Assembly (NCBI RefSeq): GCF_036248255.1
Contig: NZ_CP109178.1
Coordinates: forward strand, 8,313,001 to 8,377,000
DNA length: 64,000 nucleotides
Direction: 5' to 3'
From: Streptomyces sp. NBC_01717
GTDB taxonomy: Bacteria; Actinomycetota; Actinomycetes; Streptomycetales; Streptomycetaceae
Every line of letters begins with the position of its first letter. Positions within the stretch are counted from its first letter, which is position 1. Positions 24,752 to 34,193 of this stretch are shown here, piece by piece. Under the pieces are notes generated by a model. That model ran no database searches, was not told where the DNA came from, and saw nothing but the letters and a program-made list of their open reading frames with translations. A program made the translations under genes and the position numbers.

Positions 24752-25544
24752 ACATCCTCGACGTACGCGACCTCGCGATCCGTACGGCCGACGGGCGCAT
24801 CCTCGTCGACGGCCTCTCGCTGACCATCGCACCCGGCGAACGACTCGGCCTCATCGGGGAGTCGGGCTCCGGGAAATCGCTGACCACTCTCGCCGTGCTC
24901 GGTCTGCTGCCCGACGGCATGACGGCCACCGGCAGCGCCGAACTCGCCGGCACCCAGATCGTGGGCGCGAGCGAGAAGCAACTCACGGGTGTACGCGGCC
25001 GGGACGCCGCCATCGTCTTCCAGGAGCCGCTCACCGCACTCGACCCCCTGATGCGTGTCGGCAGGCAGATCGCCGAACCGCTGGGCAGAAGGCGAGGGCT
25101 GAGGGGTGCCGGGCTGAAGCGGGCCGTCGCGGAAGCCCTCGAGCAAGTGCGGCTGCCCGAACCCGGCCGCATCGCCCGCGCCTTCCCGCACGAGATCTCC
25201 GGCGGACAGCGGCAGCGCGTCGCACTCGCCATGGCCCTGGCCTGCGACCCGAAGCTGCTCATCGCGGACGAGCCGACCACCGCGCTCGACGTCACCGTGC
25301 AGTCCGACATGCTCGACCTGCTCGACAGCCTCGTACGGGAACGGGGCATGGCCGTCCTCTTCGTCAGTCACGACCTCGCGGTCGTCTCGAAGGTCACCGA
25401 TCGCGTCCTGGTGATGAAGGACGGCCGCGCCGTGGAACAGGGCGACGTCCGCGAGATCGTGCGGGCCCCGCGCGAGGAGTACACCAAGGCGCTGGTGGCG
25501 AGCGCGCGGCAGCTGGAATCGGCTCTTGACCTGAGGAGCGCACG

Positions 25545-25548
<4 letters not shown>
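24748..25548 (+). CDS. Opp/Dpp-type ABC transporter ATP-binding protein (DppD-like)
   Basis: A 266-residue ATPase. Walker A is GESGSGKS, the Q-loop 'AIVFQEPLTALDPLMRVGRQIAEPL' is typical of DppD, the signature is 'EISGGQRQRVALAMAL', Walker B 'LLIADEPTTALDVT' and the H-loop 'LFVSHDLAVVSK'. It is shorter than many DppD proteins because the C-terminal iron-sulphur-type cysteine region is absent. GGAGGAGC precedes ATG 24748. Ends four bases into the next gene. Confidence 0.95.
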
Positions 25549-26309
<761 letters not shown>

Positions 26310-26352
26310 CGGGTGTGCCTGATCACGAGGCGTCGCTGTCCCGACCTGATCC

Positions 26353-26382
26353 GTGCCGTGCCGGATGTCTCCGGCGTCGCAC
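26353..26382. terminator. Possible bidirectional terminator between convergent units
   Basis: GCCGGA (26360-26365) and TCCGGC (26370-26375) form a short perfect stem with a TGTC loop, extended by imperfect GTGC/GCAC pairing at the edges. It sits between the ABC operon end and the response-regulator stop. Confidence 0.4.
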
Positions 26383-26387
26383 GGAAC

Positions 26388-27086
26388 TCAGCTCGCCCTC
26401 GCCCACGCGTAGCGGTGCTCGGGCCGGCCGGTGTCGCCGTATTTGAGACTGAGGCTGATGCGGCCCGCGCTCTCCAGATACTTGAGGTAGCGCTGGGCGG
26501 TGGAGCGGCTCAACCCGGCCCGGACAGCAACCTCGTGTGCGGACAGCGGTTCGTCCGCCGCCGACAGGACGTGGCGGATGACTTCGGCGGTCGGCGCGGA
26601 GTGCCCCTTGGGCAGACCGGCTGCGGGAACGGCCTCCGCGGTGCGGAGCGCACCGAAGATCTGGTCGACCTGTTCCTGGCCGGCCTCGCCCCGGCCGTTG
26701 CCCACGCCTTCGAGGGTGCGGCGCAAAGCCGCGTAGCTCTCCAGCTTGGACCGCAGACCGCCGAAGCTGAACGGCTTCACGAGGTACTGCAGGGCGCCGT
26801 AGCGCAAGGCGGTCTGCACGGTCGTGACATCGCGAGCGGCCGTCACCATGATCACGTCCGCCGTGTGGCCGAGCTGGCGCAGTCGCCGTACCAGCGTGAG
26901 TCCCGTCTCGTCCGGAAGATAGTGATCGAGAAGTACGAGGTCGACATGGCTGCGTTCCAGGACGGACAGTGCCTGGGCGGCGGTGTGTGCGCGAGCGACC
27001 ACGCGGAAGCCGGACACCTTGGCCACGTACGCCGCGTTGATCTCGGCCACCCGGAAGTCGTCGTCCACCACGAGGACGTCGATCAT
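26388..27086 (-). CDS. CitB/DcuR-type two-component response regulator
   Basis: A 232-residue regulator. The receiver has the acidic pair in 'VLVVDDDFRVAEIN', phospho-acceptor Asp54 in 'LVLLDHYLPDETG' and the conserved Lys in 'YLVKPFSFGGLRSKLE', which is typical of CitB-type receivers. A C-terminal winged-helix region contains 'PLSAHEVAVRAGLSRSTAQRYLKYLESAGRI'. Its ATG overlaps the histidine-kinase stop by four bases, so the two are coupled. Likely targets are the divergent NMT1/Ssu-type ABC genes; regulation of the convergent Opp-type importer is also possible. Confidence 0.93.
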   Translation of the reverse strand: MIDVLVVDDDFRVAEINAAYVAKVSGFRVVARAHTAAQALSVLERSHVDLVLLDHYLPDETGLTLVRRLRQLGHTADVIMVTAARDVTTVQTALRYGALQYLVKPFSFGGLRSKLESYAALRRTLEGVGNGRGEAGQEQVDQIFGALRTAEAVPAAGLPKGHSAPTAEVIRHVLSAADEPLSAHEVAVRAGLSRSTAQRYLKYLESAGRISLSLKYGDTGRPEHRYAWARAS

Positions 27087-28681
27087 TGCACCCCTCCCAC
27101 TTCGGTCAGCTGCCGGACGGTGAGCGTCTCGGGCAGTACGACGGTGAAGACCGCGCCACCACCGGCCCTCGCACCGACGCGGGCCACCCCGCCGTAACGC
27201 TCCGCGAGACGACGTACCAGCGCCAGCCCGAGCCCACGGCCCCGATGCGCGGGGGACTCCTTGGTGGACCAGCCCTCGGTGAAGATCTGTTCGCGTAGAT
27301 CGGGAGCCACGCCCGGACCGTTGTCGCTGACCCGCAGGACCGTCGCGGTGCCCTCCGCGCGGAGCTCGACCTCGATGAGGGAAGCGACGTCCAGCGCGTT
27401 GTCGATGAGGTTGCCCAGGACGGTCACCAGATCGCGCGGGTCCACCACGACGTCGGGGAGCAGGGTGTTCGGGGAGATGAGCAAGGACGCGCCCCGCTCC
27501 GCCGCGATGGCCGACTTGCCCACCAACAGCGCGGACATCAGAGGGTCATTGACACGTTCCGCGACCTGCTCCGCCGAGGCCCGGCGACCGTTGGCCACCT
27601 CTGCCACGAACTCCACCGCCGCTTCGTGCCTCCCGAGTTCCAGGAGTCCGAGCAGGGTGTGGAGACGGTTGGCGTGCTCGTGGTCCTGGGCGCGGAGCGC
27701 GTCGAGAAGGCCGTGCGTGGAGTCCAGTTCGCGGCCGAGCAGCTCCAGTTCGGTGCGATCGCGCAGGGTGACCACAGCACCGCCGTCACCGGTCGGCATG
27801 CGGTTGGCGATCAGCACGCGCCCCCTGCAGACGGTGAGCAGGTCCACGCCGTCGACCTGCCCTGTCAGCACCTCCGCCGCGCGGCCCGGCGGCAGCACCT
27901 CGCTCAGAGCACGGCCGACGGCGTCCGGCGTCAGCTCCAGCAGACGCTGCGCCTCGTCGTTCAGCAGCCGAATCCGCCCCCGGGCGTCGAGGGCGAGAAC
28001 TGCTTCGCGGATGCTGTGCAGCATGGCCTCGCGCTCGTCCAGCAGTGCGGAGATGTCGGCGAAGGCAAGGCCATGGGTGCTGCGCTGCAGACGTCGCGAG
28101 ACGGCCAGGGCGGCGAGGACACCCGCGGCGAGCGCAGCCCCCGCGTAGAGCAGAAGTCCCGGAATGGTGCCGAGCAGCCGCTCGCGGACGCTGTCGTAGG
28201 CGATGCCCACCGAGACGGCGCCGACGATCGTCCCGTGCGCGTCGCGGAGGGGGACCTTGGCGCGTGCCGAGCGGCCCAGGGTGCCGTCGTCGATCTGCAT
28301 GATCTCCCGGCCGGCCAGGGCCGTGCTGGGATCGGTGGAGACGTGTCTGCCGATCTGCGGGGTGTCGGTGTGCGACCAGCGGACCCCGCGGGTGTCCATG
28401 ACCACAATGTAGAGCGCACCGGTCGCCCGCCGGATCCGCTCCGCCTCGGCCTGTACGGGGCCGCCGGGGCTGGGCTCGGTGCTCGTCAGGTTGTGCACCA
28501 GACCGGGTTCGGCGGCGGTCGTCTGGGCGATGGACAGAGCCTGGCGCATCGCCTGGTCGTCGAGCTGGTGGCTGAGCGGGCCGAGGAAGAGCCCGGTGAC
28601 GAGCATGACCACCCCGGTCGTGATGGCGACCTGGGTGAGCAGGACCTGGGCGAAGACACGGCGGGGCCATTGAATCCGCAT
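27083..28681 (-). CDS. CitA/DcuS-type sensor histidine kinase
   Basis: A 532-residue membrane kinase. Helix 1 spans about residues 9-33, an extracellular sCache/CitA-type ligand domain runs from 34 to 168 (with 'AERIRRATGALYIVVMDTRGVRWSHTDTPQIGRHV' and 'VPLRDAHGTIVGAVSVGI'), helix 2 from 171 to 193, and a PAS domain from about 205 to 310. His334 in RAQDHEHANRLH is the phospho-acceptor of the CitA type. The ATPase has 'NLIDNALDVA', 'VSDNGPGVAPDLREQIFTEGWSTKE' and 'GRGLGLALVRRLAERYGG'. ATG 28681 begins just before helix 1; an in-frame start at 28744 is possible. Ligands of this type are usually small carboxylates. Confidence 0.93.
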   Translation of the reverse strand: MRIQWPRRVFAQVLLTQVAITTGVVMLVTGLFLGPLSHQLDDQAMRQALSIAQTTAAEPGLVHNLTSTEPSPGGPVQAEAERIRRATGALYIVVMDTRGVRWSHTDTPQIGRHVSTDPSTALAGREIMQIDDGTLGRSARAKVPLRDAHGTIVGAVSVGIAYDSVRERLLGTIPGLLLYAGAALAAGVLAALAVSRRLQRSTHGLAFADISALLDEREAMLHSIREAVLALDARGRIRLLNDEAQRLLELTPDAVGRALSEVLPPGRAAEVLTGQVDGVDLLTVCRGRVLIANRMPTGDGGAVVTLRDRTELELLGRELDSTHGLLDALRAQDHEHANRLHTLLGLLELGRHEAAVEFVAEVANGRRASAEQVAERVNDPLMSALLVGKSAIAAERGASLLISPNTLLPDVVVDPRDLVTVLGNLIDNALDVASLIEVELRAEGTATVLRVSDNGPGVAPDLREQIFTEGWSTKESPAHRGRGLGLALVRRLAERYGGVARVGARAGGGAVFTVVLPETLTVRQLTEVGGVQ

Positions 28682-28801
28682 GTGCTCGTCCTCTGCCTTC
28701 CGCCCGCCTGGGAATCTGCTGATCCGTTTGCTGTGTAAACGCAACGTAAACGTCGCTGCCGTCGCTGACCAGCCCTCGTAGCACTTTCGTTCTTCGGGCG
28801 T

Positions 28802-28839
28802 GAGCAGAACGAGCAGAACCGCAGGTTATGGGCAGAAGC
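28802..28839 (+). promoter_or_regulatory. Tandem GAGCAGAAC repeats in the kinase/ABC divergent region
   Basis: GAGCAGAAC occurs twice without a gap (28802-28810, 28811-28819), and a related GGCAGAAGC follows at 28831-28839. Nearby, GTAAACGCAACGTAAACG forms a second direct repeat. Direct repeats are the usual binding form for CitB-type regulators, and this block sits between the kinase gene and the divergent ABC operon. Confidence 0.4.
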
Positions 28840-28896
28840 AGGAGTTGTGAGCGCAAGGGTGCCGTCGTGCCCAGGCCGCATTTAGCGTCCCGCCCC

Positions 28897-29712
28897 ATGA
28901 ACAGCGAAACGAGCCCCGCCATCGAGCTGCGGGGGGCGAGCAAAGCGTTCCGGACTCCGTCGGGGGCGCTCCACACCGCCGTACGAGATCTGGACCTCAC
29001 GATCGGGCGCGGTGAGTTCGTTGCCGTGGTGGGACCTACCGGCTGCGGCAAATCGACAACGCTGACGCTGGTCAGCGGCCTGGAGGAGCCCACCGAGGGA
29101 GAGGTGCTGGTCGCCGGTGAGCCGGTGCGCGGCATCGGCGACAAGGTCGGCTTCGTCTTCCAGCAGGACGCGGTCTTCCCCTGGCGCACCGTGCTGTCCA
29201 ACGTGATGGCGGGCCCCCGCTTCCGGGGCGTGCCGAAGCCCGAGGCGAAGGAACGCGCCCGGGAGTGGCTCGCCCGGGTCGGCCTGTCCTCCTTCGAGGA
29301 CCGCTATCCCCACCAGTTGTCCGGCGGCCAGCGCAAGCGTGTCGCACTCGCGGCCACGTTCGTCAACGATCCCGAGATCCTGCTCATGGACGAACCCTTC
29401 TCCGCACTTGATGTGCAGACCCGGGCCCTGATGTCCGACGAACTGCTGGAGTTGTGGGCCGGGACCGGCGCTTCCGTCGTCTTCGTCACCCATGACCTGG
29501 AGGAGTCCATCGCGCTGGCCGACAAGGTCGTGGTCATGACCGCGGGACCGGCCACCGTCAAGGAGGTCTTCGAGATCGATCTGCCCCGCCCGCGCAAGGT
29601 CGAACAGGTGCGTCTGGAGCCCAGGTTCCTGGAGATCTACCGGGAGATCTGGTCCTCGCTGGGCGAAGAGGTCCGTATCACCCGCGAGAGGGGTGCACTC
29701 GATGTCGCCTGA
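28897..29712 (+). CDS. Ssu/Tau-type ABC transporter ATP-binding protein
   Basis: A 271-residue ATPase of the nitrate/sulfonate/taurine/thiamine-precursor group. Walker A is GPTGCGKS, Q-loop 'VGFVFQQDAVFPWRTVLSNVMAG' is characteristic of this group, signature 'QLSGGQRKRVALAATF', Walker B 'ILLMDEPFSALDVQT', H-loop 'VFVTHDLEESIALAD'. No ribosome site is seen before ATG 28897; an in-frame GTG at 28870 is possible. The 3' end overlaps the permease gene by 11 bases. It is the first gene of an operon divergent from the CitAB-type pair. Confidence 0.93.
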   Translation: MNSETSPAIELRGASKAFRTPSGALHTAVRDLDLTIGRGEFVAVVGPTGCGKSTTLTLVSGLEEPTEGEVLVAGEPVRGIGDKVGFVFQQDAVFPWRTVLSNVMAGPRFRGVPKPEAKERAREWLARVGLSSFEDRYPHQLSGGQRKRVALAATFVNDPEILLMDEPFSALDVQTRALMSDELLELWAGTGASVVFVTHDLEESIALADKVVVMTAGPATVKEVFEIDLPRPRKVEQVRLEPRFLEIYREIWSSLGEEVRITRERGALDVA

Positions 29713-30565
29713 TTCCATCACCGCGAGCGCCGCCGTCACCAAGACCGAGCGGACCCAGGCCAGGGCGCGAGCCACCCGCAACCGTAGGTTCCTGGTGCTC
29801 GGAAGCCGGATCGCGCTGCTCTTCGCGGTCATCGGGCTGTGGGAGTGGCTGGCCCGGACCGCGGTCATCGATCCGTTCAACTTCTCCATGCCGTCGAAGA
29901 TCTGGGACCAGATCCGTACCTGGGTCATCGACGGCACCGCGCAGGGCTCCCTGTGGGAGCAGATCTGGTACACGCTCTACGAAGCACTGCTCGGCTGGGT
30001 CATCGGTGTGATCGCCGGTGTGCTGCTCGGTATCGCGCTGGGCCGGATCCGGTTCGCAGCCGATGTCCTCGGCCCGTACATCAAGGTGCTCAACGCCTTG
30101 CCGCGCATCGTGCTCGCCCCGATCTTCCTGATCTGGTTCGGCCTCGGCCCCGCCTCGAAGGTGGCCTCAGCGGTCGTCCTCGTGTTCTTCCCCGTCTTCT
30201 TCAACGCGTTCCAGGGCGCCAGGGAGGTGGACCGTAACCTCGTCGCGAATTCGCGCATTCTGGGTGCCAGCAACCGCCAGGTCACCTTCCAGGTGGTCAT
30301 CCCCTCGGCCACGTCATGGATCTTCACCAGCCTGCACGTGAGCTTCGGCTTCGCGCTCATCGGCGCCATCGTCGGTGAGTACATCGGTGCCACCAAGGGG
30401 CTCGGACTGCTGGTCGCCGCTTCCCAAGGCACCTTCAACGCCGCCGGCGTCTACGCCGCGATGGTGATCCTCGCGGTCGTCGCGCTGCTGGCCGAAGGCC
30501 TGTTGACCTTCCTCGAGAAACGGCTCTTCCGCTGGAAGCCGGCTGACGCCGACTCCGCGCGCTGA
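29702..30565 (+). CDS. Ssu/Tau-type ABC transporter permease
   Basis: A 287-residue permease with six predicted helices. The EAA loop is 'VDRNLVANSRILGASNRQVTFQVVIPSATSWIFTSLHVSFGFALIGAIVGEYIGATKGLG', typical of SsuC/TauC. The N-terminus carries a long Ala/Arg/Thr-rich cytoplasmic stretch before helix 1. Its ATG lies inside the end of the ATPase gene, so translation is coupled. Confidence 0.94.
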   Translation: MSPDSITASAAVTKTERTQARARATRNRRFLVLGSRIALLFAVIGLWEWLARTAVIDPFNFSMPSKIWDQIRTWVIDGTAQGSLWEQIWYTLYEALLGWVIGVIAGVLLGIALGRIRFAADVLGPYIKVLNALPRIVLAPIFLIWFGLGPASKVASAVVLVFFPVFFNAFQGAREVDRNLVANSRILGASNRQVTFQVVIPSATSWIFTSLHVSFGFALIGAIVGEYIGATKGLGLLVAASQGTFNAAGVYAAMVILAVVALLAEGLLTFLEKRLFRWKPADADSAR

Positions 30566-30654
30566 CGTCTGCTCCACACGGAGGCGCCCACTCCGCACCT
30601 CGGGCCGCCTGCCATTCGAATATCCGATTGTTTCTTCACGAGGACGTGAACCAG

Positions 30655-31698
30655 ATGCGTACACTCACCCGGGTCTCGGCCGTCGCCGTCGCCGGCGCAC
30701 TCGCCCTGACCACCCTGACCGCCTGTGGATCCAACTCCGGGTCCAGCGGCGCCTCCGACGGCAAGAACGCCAAGGTCAAGATCATGGTCGGGGGCCTCGA
30801 CAAGGTCATCTACCTGCCCGCGATGCTCACCGAGCGGCTGGGCTACTTCAAGGACGAAGGGGTGTCGGTCCAGCTCCTGACCGAGCCGGCGGGCGTCCAG
30901 GCCGAGACGGCCCTGGTCTCCGGTGATGTGCAGGGAACGGTCGGCTTCTACGACCACACCCTCGACCTCCAGGTGAAGGGCAAGCAGGTCGAGTCGGTCG
31001 TCCAGTTCTCACAGGCTCCGGGCGAGGTCGAGATCGTCTCCAACCAGGCGGCGGGCGACATCAAGTCACCCAAGGACTTCAAGGGCAAGAAGCTCGGTGT
31101 GACGGGCATCGGCTCCTCGACCGACTTCCTCACGAAGTACCTCGCCGTCAACAGCGATGTGCAGACCAGCCAGTTCACACCCGTCGCGGTGGGAGCGGGT
31201 CAGACCTTCATCTCCGCACTCCAGCAGGGCTCCATCCAGGGTGGCATGACCACCGACCCGACCGTCGCCACCATCCTGGACAAGAAGCTCGGCAAGATTC
31301 TCATCGACATGCGGACTCCCGAAGGCTCCAAGCAGGCGCTCGGCGGGCTCTACCCGTCCTCCAGCCTGTACATGCAGACCGAATGGGTCAACAGTCACAA
31401 GGAAACCGTCCAGAAGCTGGCCAACGCCTTCGTCAGGACGCTGAAGTGGATGTCCACGCACAGCGCGGACGAGATCGCGGCCAAGATGCCCGCCGACTAC
31501 GCGCAGGGCGGCGGCACGGCTCTCTACGCGCAGGCCATCAAGAGCACGCTGCCCATGTTCACCACGGACGGCGTCATGCCCGCGGACGGCCCCGCCACCG
31601 TCGAGCGGGTCCTGAAGGCCTTCAACCCGAACCTGAAGAACGCCGAGGTCGACCTCGACAAGACCTTCACCACGGAGTTCGTCAAGAACGCGGGCTGA
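30655..31698 (+). CDS. NMT1/THI5/SsuA-type substrate-binding lipoprotein
   Basis: A 347-residue periplasmic-type binding protein. The lipobox is LTTLTACGSN (Cys about residue 23). The mature part has 'KVKIMVGGLDKVIYLPAMLTERLGYFKDEGVSVQLLTEPAGVQAETALVSGDVQGTVGFYDH' and 'KGKKLGVTGIGSSTDFLTKYLAV', the pattern of NMT1/SsuA-like proteins. Ligands in this family include pyrimidines, sulfonates, nitrate and aromatic acids. It closes the three-gene importer and is followed by a strong hairpin. The CitA-type sensor next door suggests an organic acid ligand; that is inference. Confidence 0.93.
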   Translation: MRTLTRVSAVAVAGALALTTLTACGSNSGSSGASDGKNAKVKIMVGGLDKVIYLPAMLTERLGYFKDEGVSVQLLTEPAGVQAETALVSGDVQGTVGFYDHTLDLQVKGKQVESVVQFSQAPGEVEIVSNQAAGDIKSPKDFKGKKLGVTGIGSSTDFLTKYLAVNSDVQTSQFTPVAVGAGQTFISALQQGSIQGGMTTDPTVATILDKKLGKILIDMRTPEGSKQALGGLYPSSSLYMQTEWVNSHKETVQKLANAFVRTLKWMSTHSADEIAAKMPADYAQGGGTALYAQAIKSTLPMFTTDGVMPADGPATVERVLKAFNPNLKNAEVDLDKTFTTEFVKNAG

Positions 31699-31782
31699 CC
31701 TCAGGCAGTCTGATCCCCCGAACGGCGGAACACGCCGTACGAGGCTGATGCGATACGGACCGGCGCCCCGGCGAAGGCCGAC

Positions 31783-31824
31783 GAGGCGCTCGACGGAGAG
31801 ACCGATCTCTCCGTCGAGCGCCTC
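31783..31824 (+). terminator. Strong hairpin terminator after the NMT1-type ABC operon
   Basis: An 18-base perfect stem: arms at 31783-31800 and 31807-31824 beginning GAGGCGCTCG, with a six-base ACCGAT loop. It lies 85 bases after the lipoprotein stop and has no U-tract. Confidence 0.8.
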
Positions 31825-31881
31825 TGCCGCCTTCTGGCTAAGGTCGACGAGGGGCCCGAGTACCTGATCGACGGAGCTCCC

Positions 31882-32346
31882 ATGACAGTGAATCTTGAAG
31901 CACGCGATGTGGCCCCGCGCCTCGCCACCGGTGTGTTCATCCTGAACTCGGGACTGAGCAAACTGAAAGCGGACAAGGAGACGGCGGCGGGCGTGCACGG
32001 TATGGCCTGCATCGCCTATCCGTTCTTGGAGAAGTTGGACGCGCAGCGCTTCACCCGGCTGCTCGCCTGGTCGGAGATCGCCGTCGGCGGGACGCTGCTG
32101 GCCCCCTTCGTACCGACCCGACTGGCCGGAGTGGCGCTCACCGGCTTCTCCGCGGGGCTGATCGGTCTGTACCTGAGGGTCCCCGGAATGCGGGAGTCCG
32201 GCAGTCTGCGACCTACCCAGGCCGGCATCCCGCTGGCCAAGGACTTCTGGATGCTGGGCATGGGAATCGGATTCCTGGGCGCGCATTCACCACGCCGAGG
32301 AGCAAGCGCGAACCGGTGTCCGTGGCACCGGTGCGGACGTCGCTGA
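31882..32346 (+). CDS. DoxX-like small membrane protein
   Basis: A 154-residue protein with three or four predicted helices in the DoxX arrangement: 'PRLATGVFILNSGLSKLKADKETAAGVHGMACIAYPFLEKL' is the usual first segment, then 'RLLAWSEIAVGGTLLAPFVPTRLAGVALTGFSAGLIGLYL' and 'DFWMLGMGIGFLGAH'. The last ~15 residues are Cys/Arg-rich and not typical of the family. GGAG is placed seven bases before ATG 31882. Such proteins are linked to redox balance at the membrane. Confidence 0.75.
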   Translation: MTVNLEARDVAPRLATGVFILNSGLSKLKADKETAAGVHGMACIAYPFLEKLDAQRFTRLLAWSEIAVGGTLLAPFVPTRLAGVALTGFSAGLIGLYLRVPGMRESGSLRPTQAGIPLAKDFWMLGMGIGFLGAHSPRRGASANRCPWHRCGRR

Positions 32347-32473
32347 CGGGACGACCCGCGCCGGGCCGCGCCGGCGGTCGGTGTGCGAAGCCCGCGATGC
32401 ACGTGGCGTGCGCCGGGGTGTGCGGCGCGTGTCGATGGCAGGGTCCGGGCGCGGGAGCGGAGATGGTGTTCGC

Positions 32474-32983
32474 ATGAACAGCGCAGACCTATTGACGGAC
32501 GCGTTCACACGAATCCAGGAAGAGGTGCACTCGGCGGTCGAGGGCCTGTCCGCCGACGACCTGCACGTCCGGCTCGATGACGGCGCGAACTCGATCGCCT
32601 GGCTGGTGTGGCACCTCACCCGGATCCAGGACGACCATGTCTCGGATGCGGCCGGTGTGCAGCAGGTCTGGTTCTCCCAGGACTGGGCCTCCCGTTTCGA
32701 CCTGCCCTTCGACAAGGGAGCCACCGGATACGGGCAGAGCAGTAAGCAGGTCGCGGCTGTCCAGGTGGGCTCGCCCGAACTGCTGCTCGGATATTACGAC
32801 GCCGTCCACGAGCAGAGCATCGAGTTCATTCGTGGGCTCCACCCCAGGTCCCTGGAGCGCATTGTGGATGAGACCTGGTCGCCGCCGGTCACCCTCGGCG
32901 TGCGTCTGATCAGCGTCATCGCGGACGACCTGCAGCATGTCGGCCAGGCAGCATTCGTCCGGGGTTCGCTGGAGCGCCGGTAG
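32474..32983 (+). CDS. DinB/mycothiol-transferase-like protein (DUF664 type)
   Basis: A 169-residue helical-bundle protein. Metal-ligand histidines of the DinB fold are visible in 'AWLVWHLTRIQDDHV' and 'DDLQHVGQAAFVRG', and the spacing between them fits DUF664/DinB proteins. In mycothiol-containing actinomycetes many act as metal-dependent thiol transferases for detoxification. ATG 32474 is used; the frame is open upstream but that part is Arg-rich and not protein-like. A strong terminator follows ten bases after the stop. Confidence 0.85.
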   Translation: MNSADLLTDAFTRIQEEVHSAVEGLSADDLHVRLDDGANSIAWLVWHLTRIQDDHVSDAAGVQQVWFSQDWASRFDLPFDKGATGYGQSSKQVAAVQVGSPELLLGYYDAVHEQSIEFIRGLHPRSLERIVDETWSPPVTLGVRLISVIADDLQHVGQAAFVRGSLERR

Positions 32984-32992
32984 AAGCGTTCA

Positions 32993-33036
32993 CGGCCGGG
33001 CGGTGCGCGGGGGTGAATCCGCGTTCCGCCCGGCCG
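32993..33036. terminator. Bidirectional hairpin terminator between convergent genes
   Basis: Outer arms CGGCCGGGCGG (32993-33003) and CCGCCCGGCCG (33026-33036) are perfect, with an inner CGCGG/CCGCG stem (33006-33010 and 33019-33023). It separates the DinB-like gene from the convergent aldo/keto reductase. Confidence 0.82.
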
Positions 33037-33055
33037 CGTCGGTGGTGCCCACGGA

Positions 33056-34039
33056 TCACGAGTAGAAGTTGCGCTCCCACCGGTGCTTGGCCAGCACGGC
33101 GAGCTGGTCGGCGGTGAGCGGACGTCCGTCGCTCAGGGCCGTGTTGCGCTCGACGTTGCGTACGGAGCGCATTCCGGGGATGACGGTGGAAACCGCGGGC
33201 GAACTCAGTACGAACCGCAACGCATGCTCGGCGATCTCATCGGGGGCGATGCCGAGGTCGGCGACGATCGCGGCCACCCGCTGCTCGACCTGTGCCGGGC
33301 GGTCGTCGCGGAAATAGCGGTTGCGCCAGTCGCCCTCGGGAAACGTCGTACCGGCGGTGATCCGGCCGGTGAGGCCGCCCTCGTCCAGCGCCACCCGCAC
33401 GATGACACCGACGCCGTGCTCCTCACAGGCCGGCAGCAGCGCGTCGGCGGGCGCCTGGTCGAAGAGGTTGTAGATGACCTGCACCGTGTCCACGGCGCCG
33501 CTGCTCACGAGTGCGAGTGCGTTGTCGGGCTGGTGGTCATTGATGGAGACGCCGAACAGGCGGATCTTTCCCTCCTGCTTCAGTTCCGCGATCGTCTCCA
33601 GCCAGTCACCACGGCCGACCCAGTCATCGCTCCAGACGTGGAACTGCAGTACGTCGAAGTGGTCCTGGCCGCTGGTGCGCAGACTGGTCTCCAGGCTCTC
33701 GCGGATGTGCTCGCCCGGGAACGTCTCGGCCGGGTCCAAGCCGTCGGGCGCCGGCCACGTGCGGTTCTTCGGCGGCACTTTGGTCGCGACGAGCACCTCG
33801 TCGTCGGCCCGCTCGCGGACGACCCGGCCGACGATTCGCTCGCTCTCGCCGTAGCCGCGCGCCGTATCGATGAAGTTCACGCCGAGGTCGATGGCACGGT
33901 GCAGGGCGCGTACCGATTCGTCCTCCGTGGCACCCACCCAGCTGGACTCACCGATGCCCCACGCGCCGTATCCGATCTCGGACACGGACAGTCCACTGCG
34001 TCCCAGCTCGCGGTAGCGCACAATCATCCTCCACGTCAT
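33056..34039 (-). CDS. Aldo/keto reductase
   Basis: A 327-residue NADPH-type oxidoreductase. The catalytic tetrad is readable: Asp and Tyr in '[18 protein letters not shown]', Lys in '[10 protein letters not shown]' and His in '[12 protein letters not shown]'. The C-terminal cofactor region contains '[18 protein letters not shown]'. It reduces an aldehyde, ketone or sugar; substrate unknown. ATG 34039 (MTWRMIVRY) is taken because AGGACGAGGACG lies before it; the next Met at 34027 is an alternative. It stands alone, convergent with the DinB-like gene. Confidence 0.92.
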   Translation of the reverse strand: MTWRMIVRYRELGRSGLSVSEIGYGAWGIGESSWVGATEDESVRALHRAIDLGVNFIDTARGYGESERIVGRVVRERADDEVLVATKVPPKNRTWPAPDGLDPAETFPGEHIRESLETSLRTSGQDHFDVLQFHVWSDDWVGRGDWLETIAELKQEGKIRLFGVSINDHQPDNALALVSSGAVDTVQVIYNLFDQAPADALLPACEEHGVGVIVRVALDEGGLTGRITAGTTFPEGDWRNRYFRDDRPAQVEQRVAAIVADLGIAPDEIAEHALRFVLSSPAVSTVIPGMRSVRNVERNTALSDGRPLTADQLAVLAKHRWERNFYS

Positions 34040-34193
34040 CGTCCTCGTCCTGACCGAGCCGAGGCTTCTGCCAGGAATCACGTTGACAATAAGCGACTCG
34101 GGCGCCGGGGTCAGTCGGGTTTTGGCGAGGCCGGAGTTGCGCGTACGTGGGCCGACGGTGCAGGTGTCGCTGAGTGGCCGCAGCGGCAGCCGT

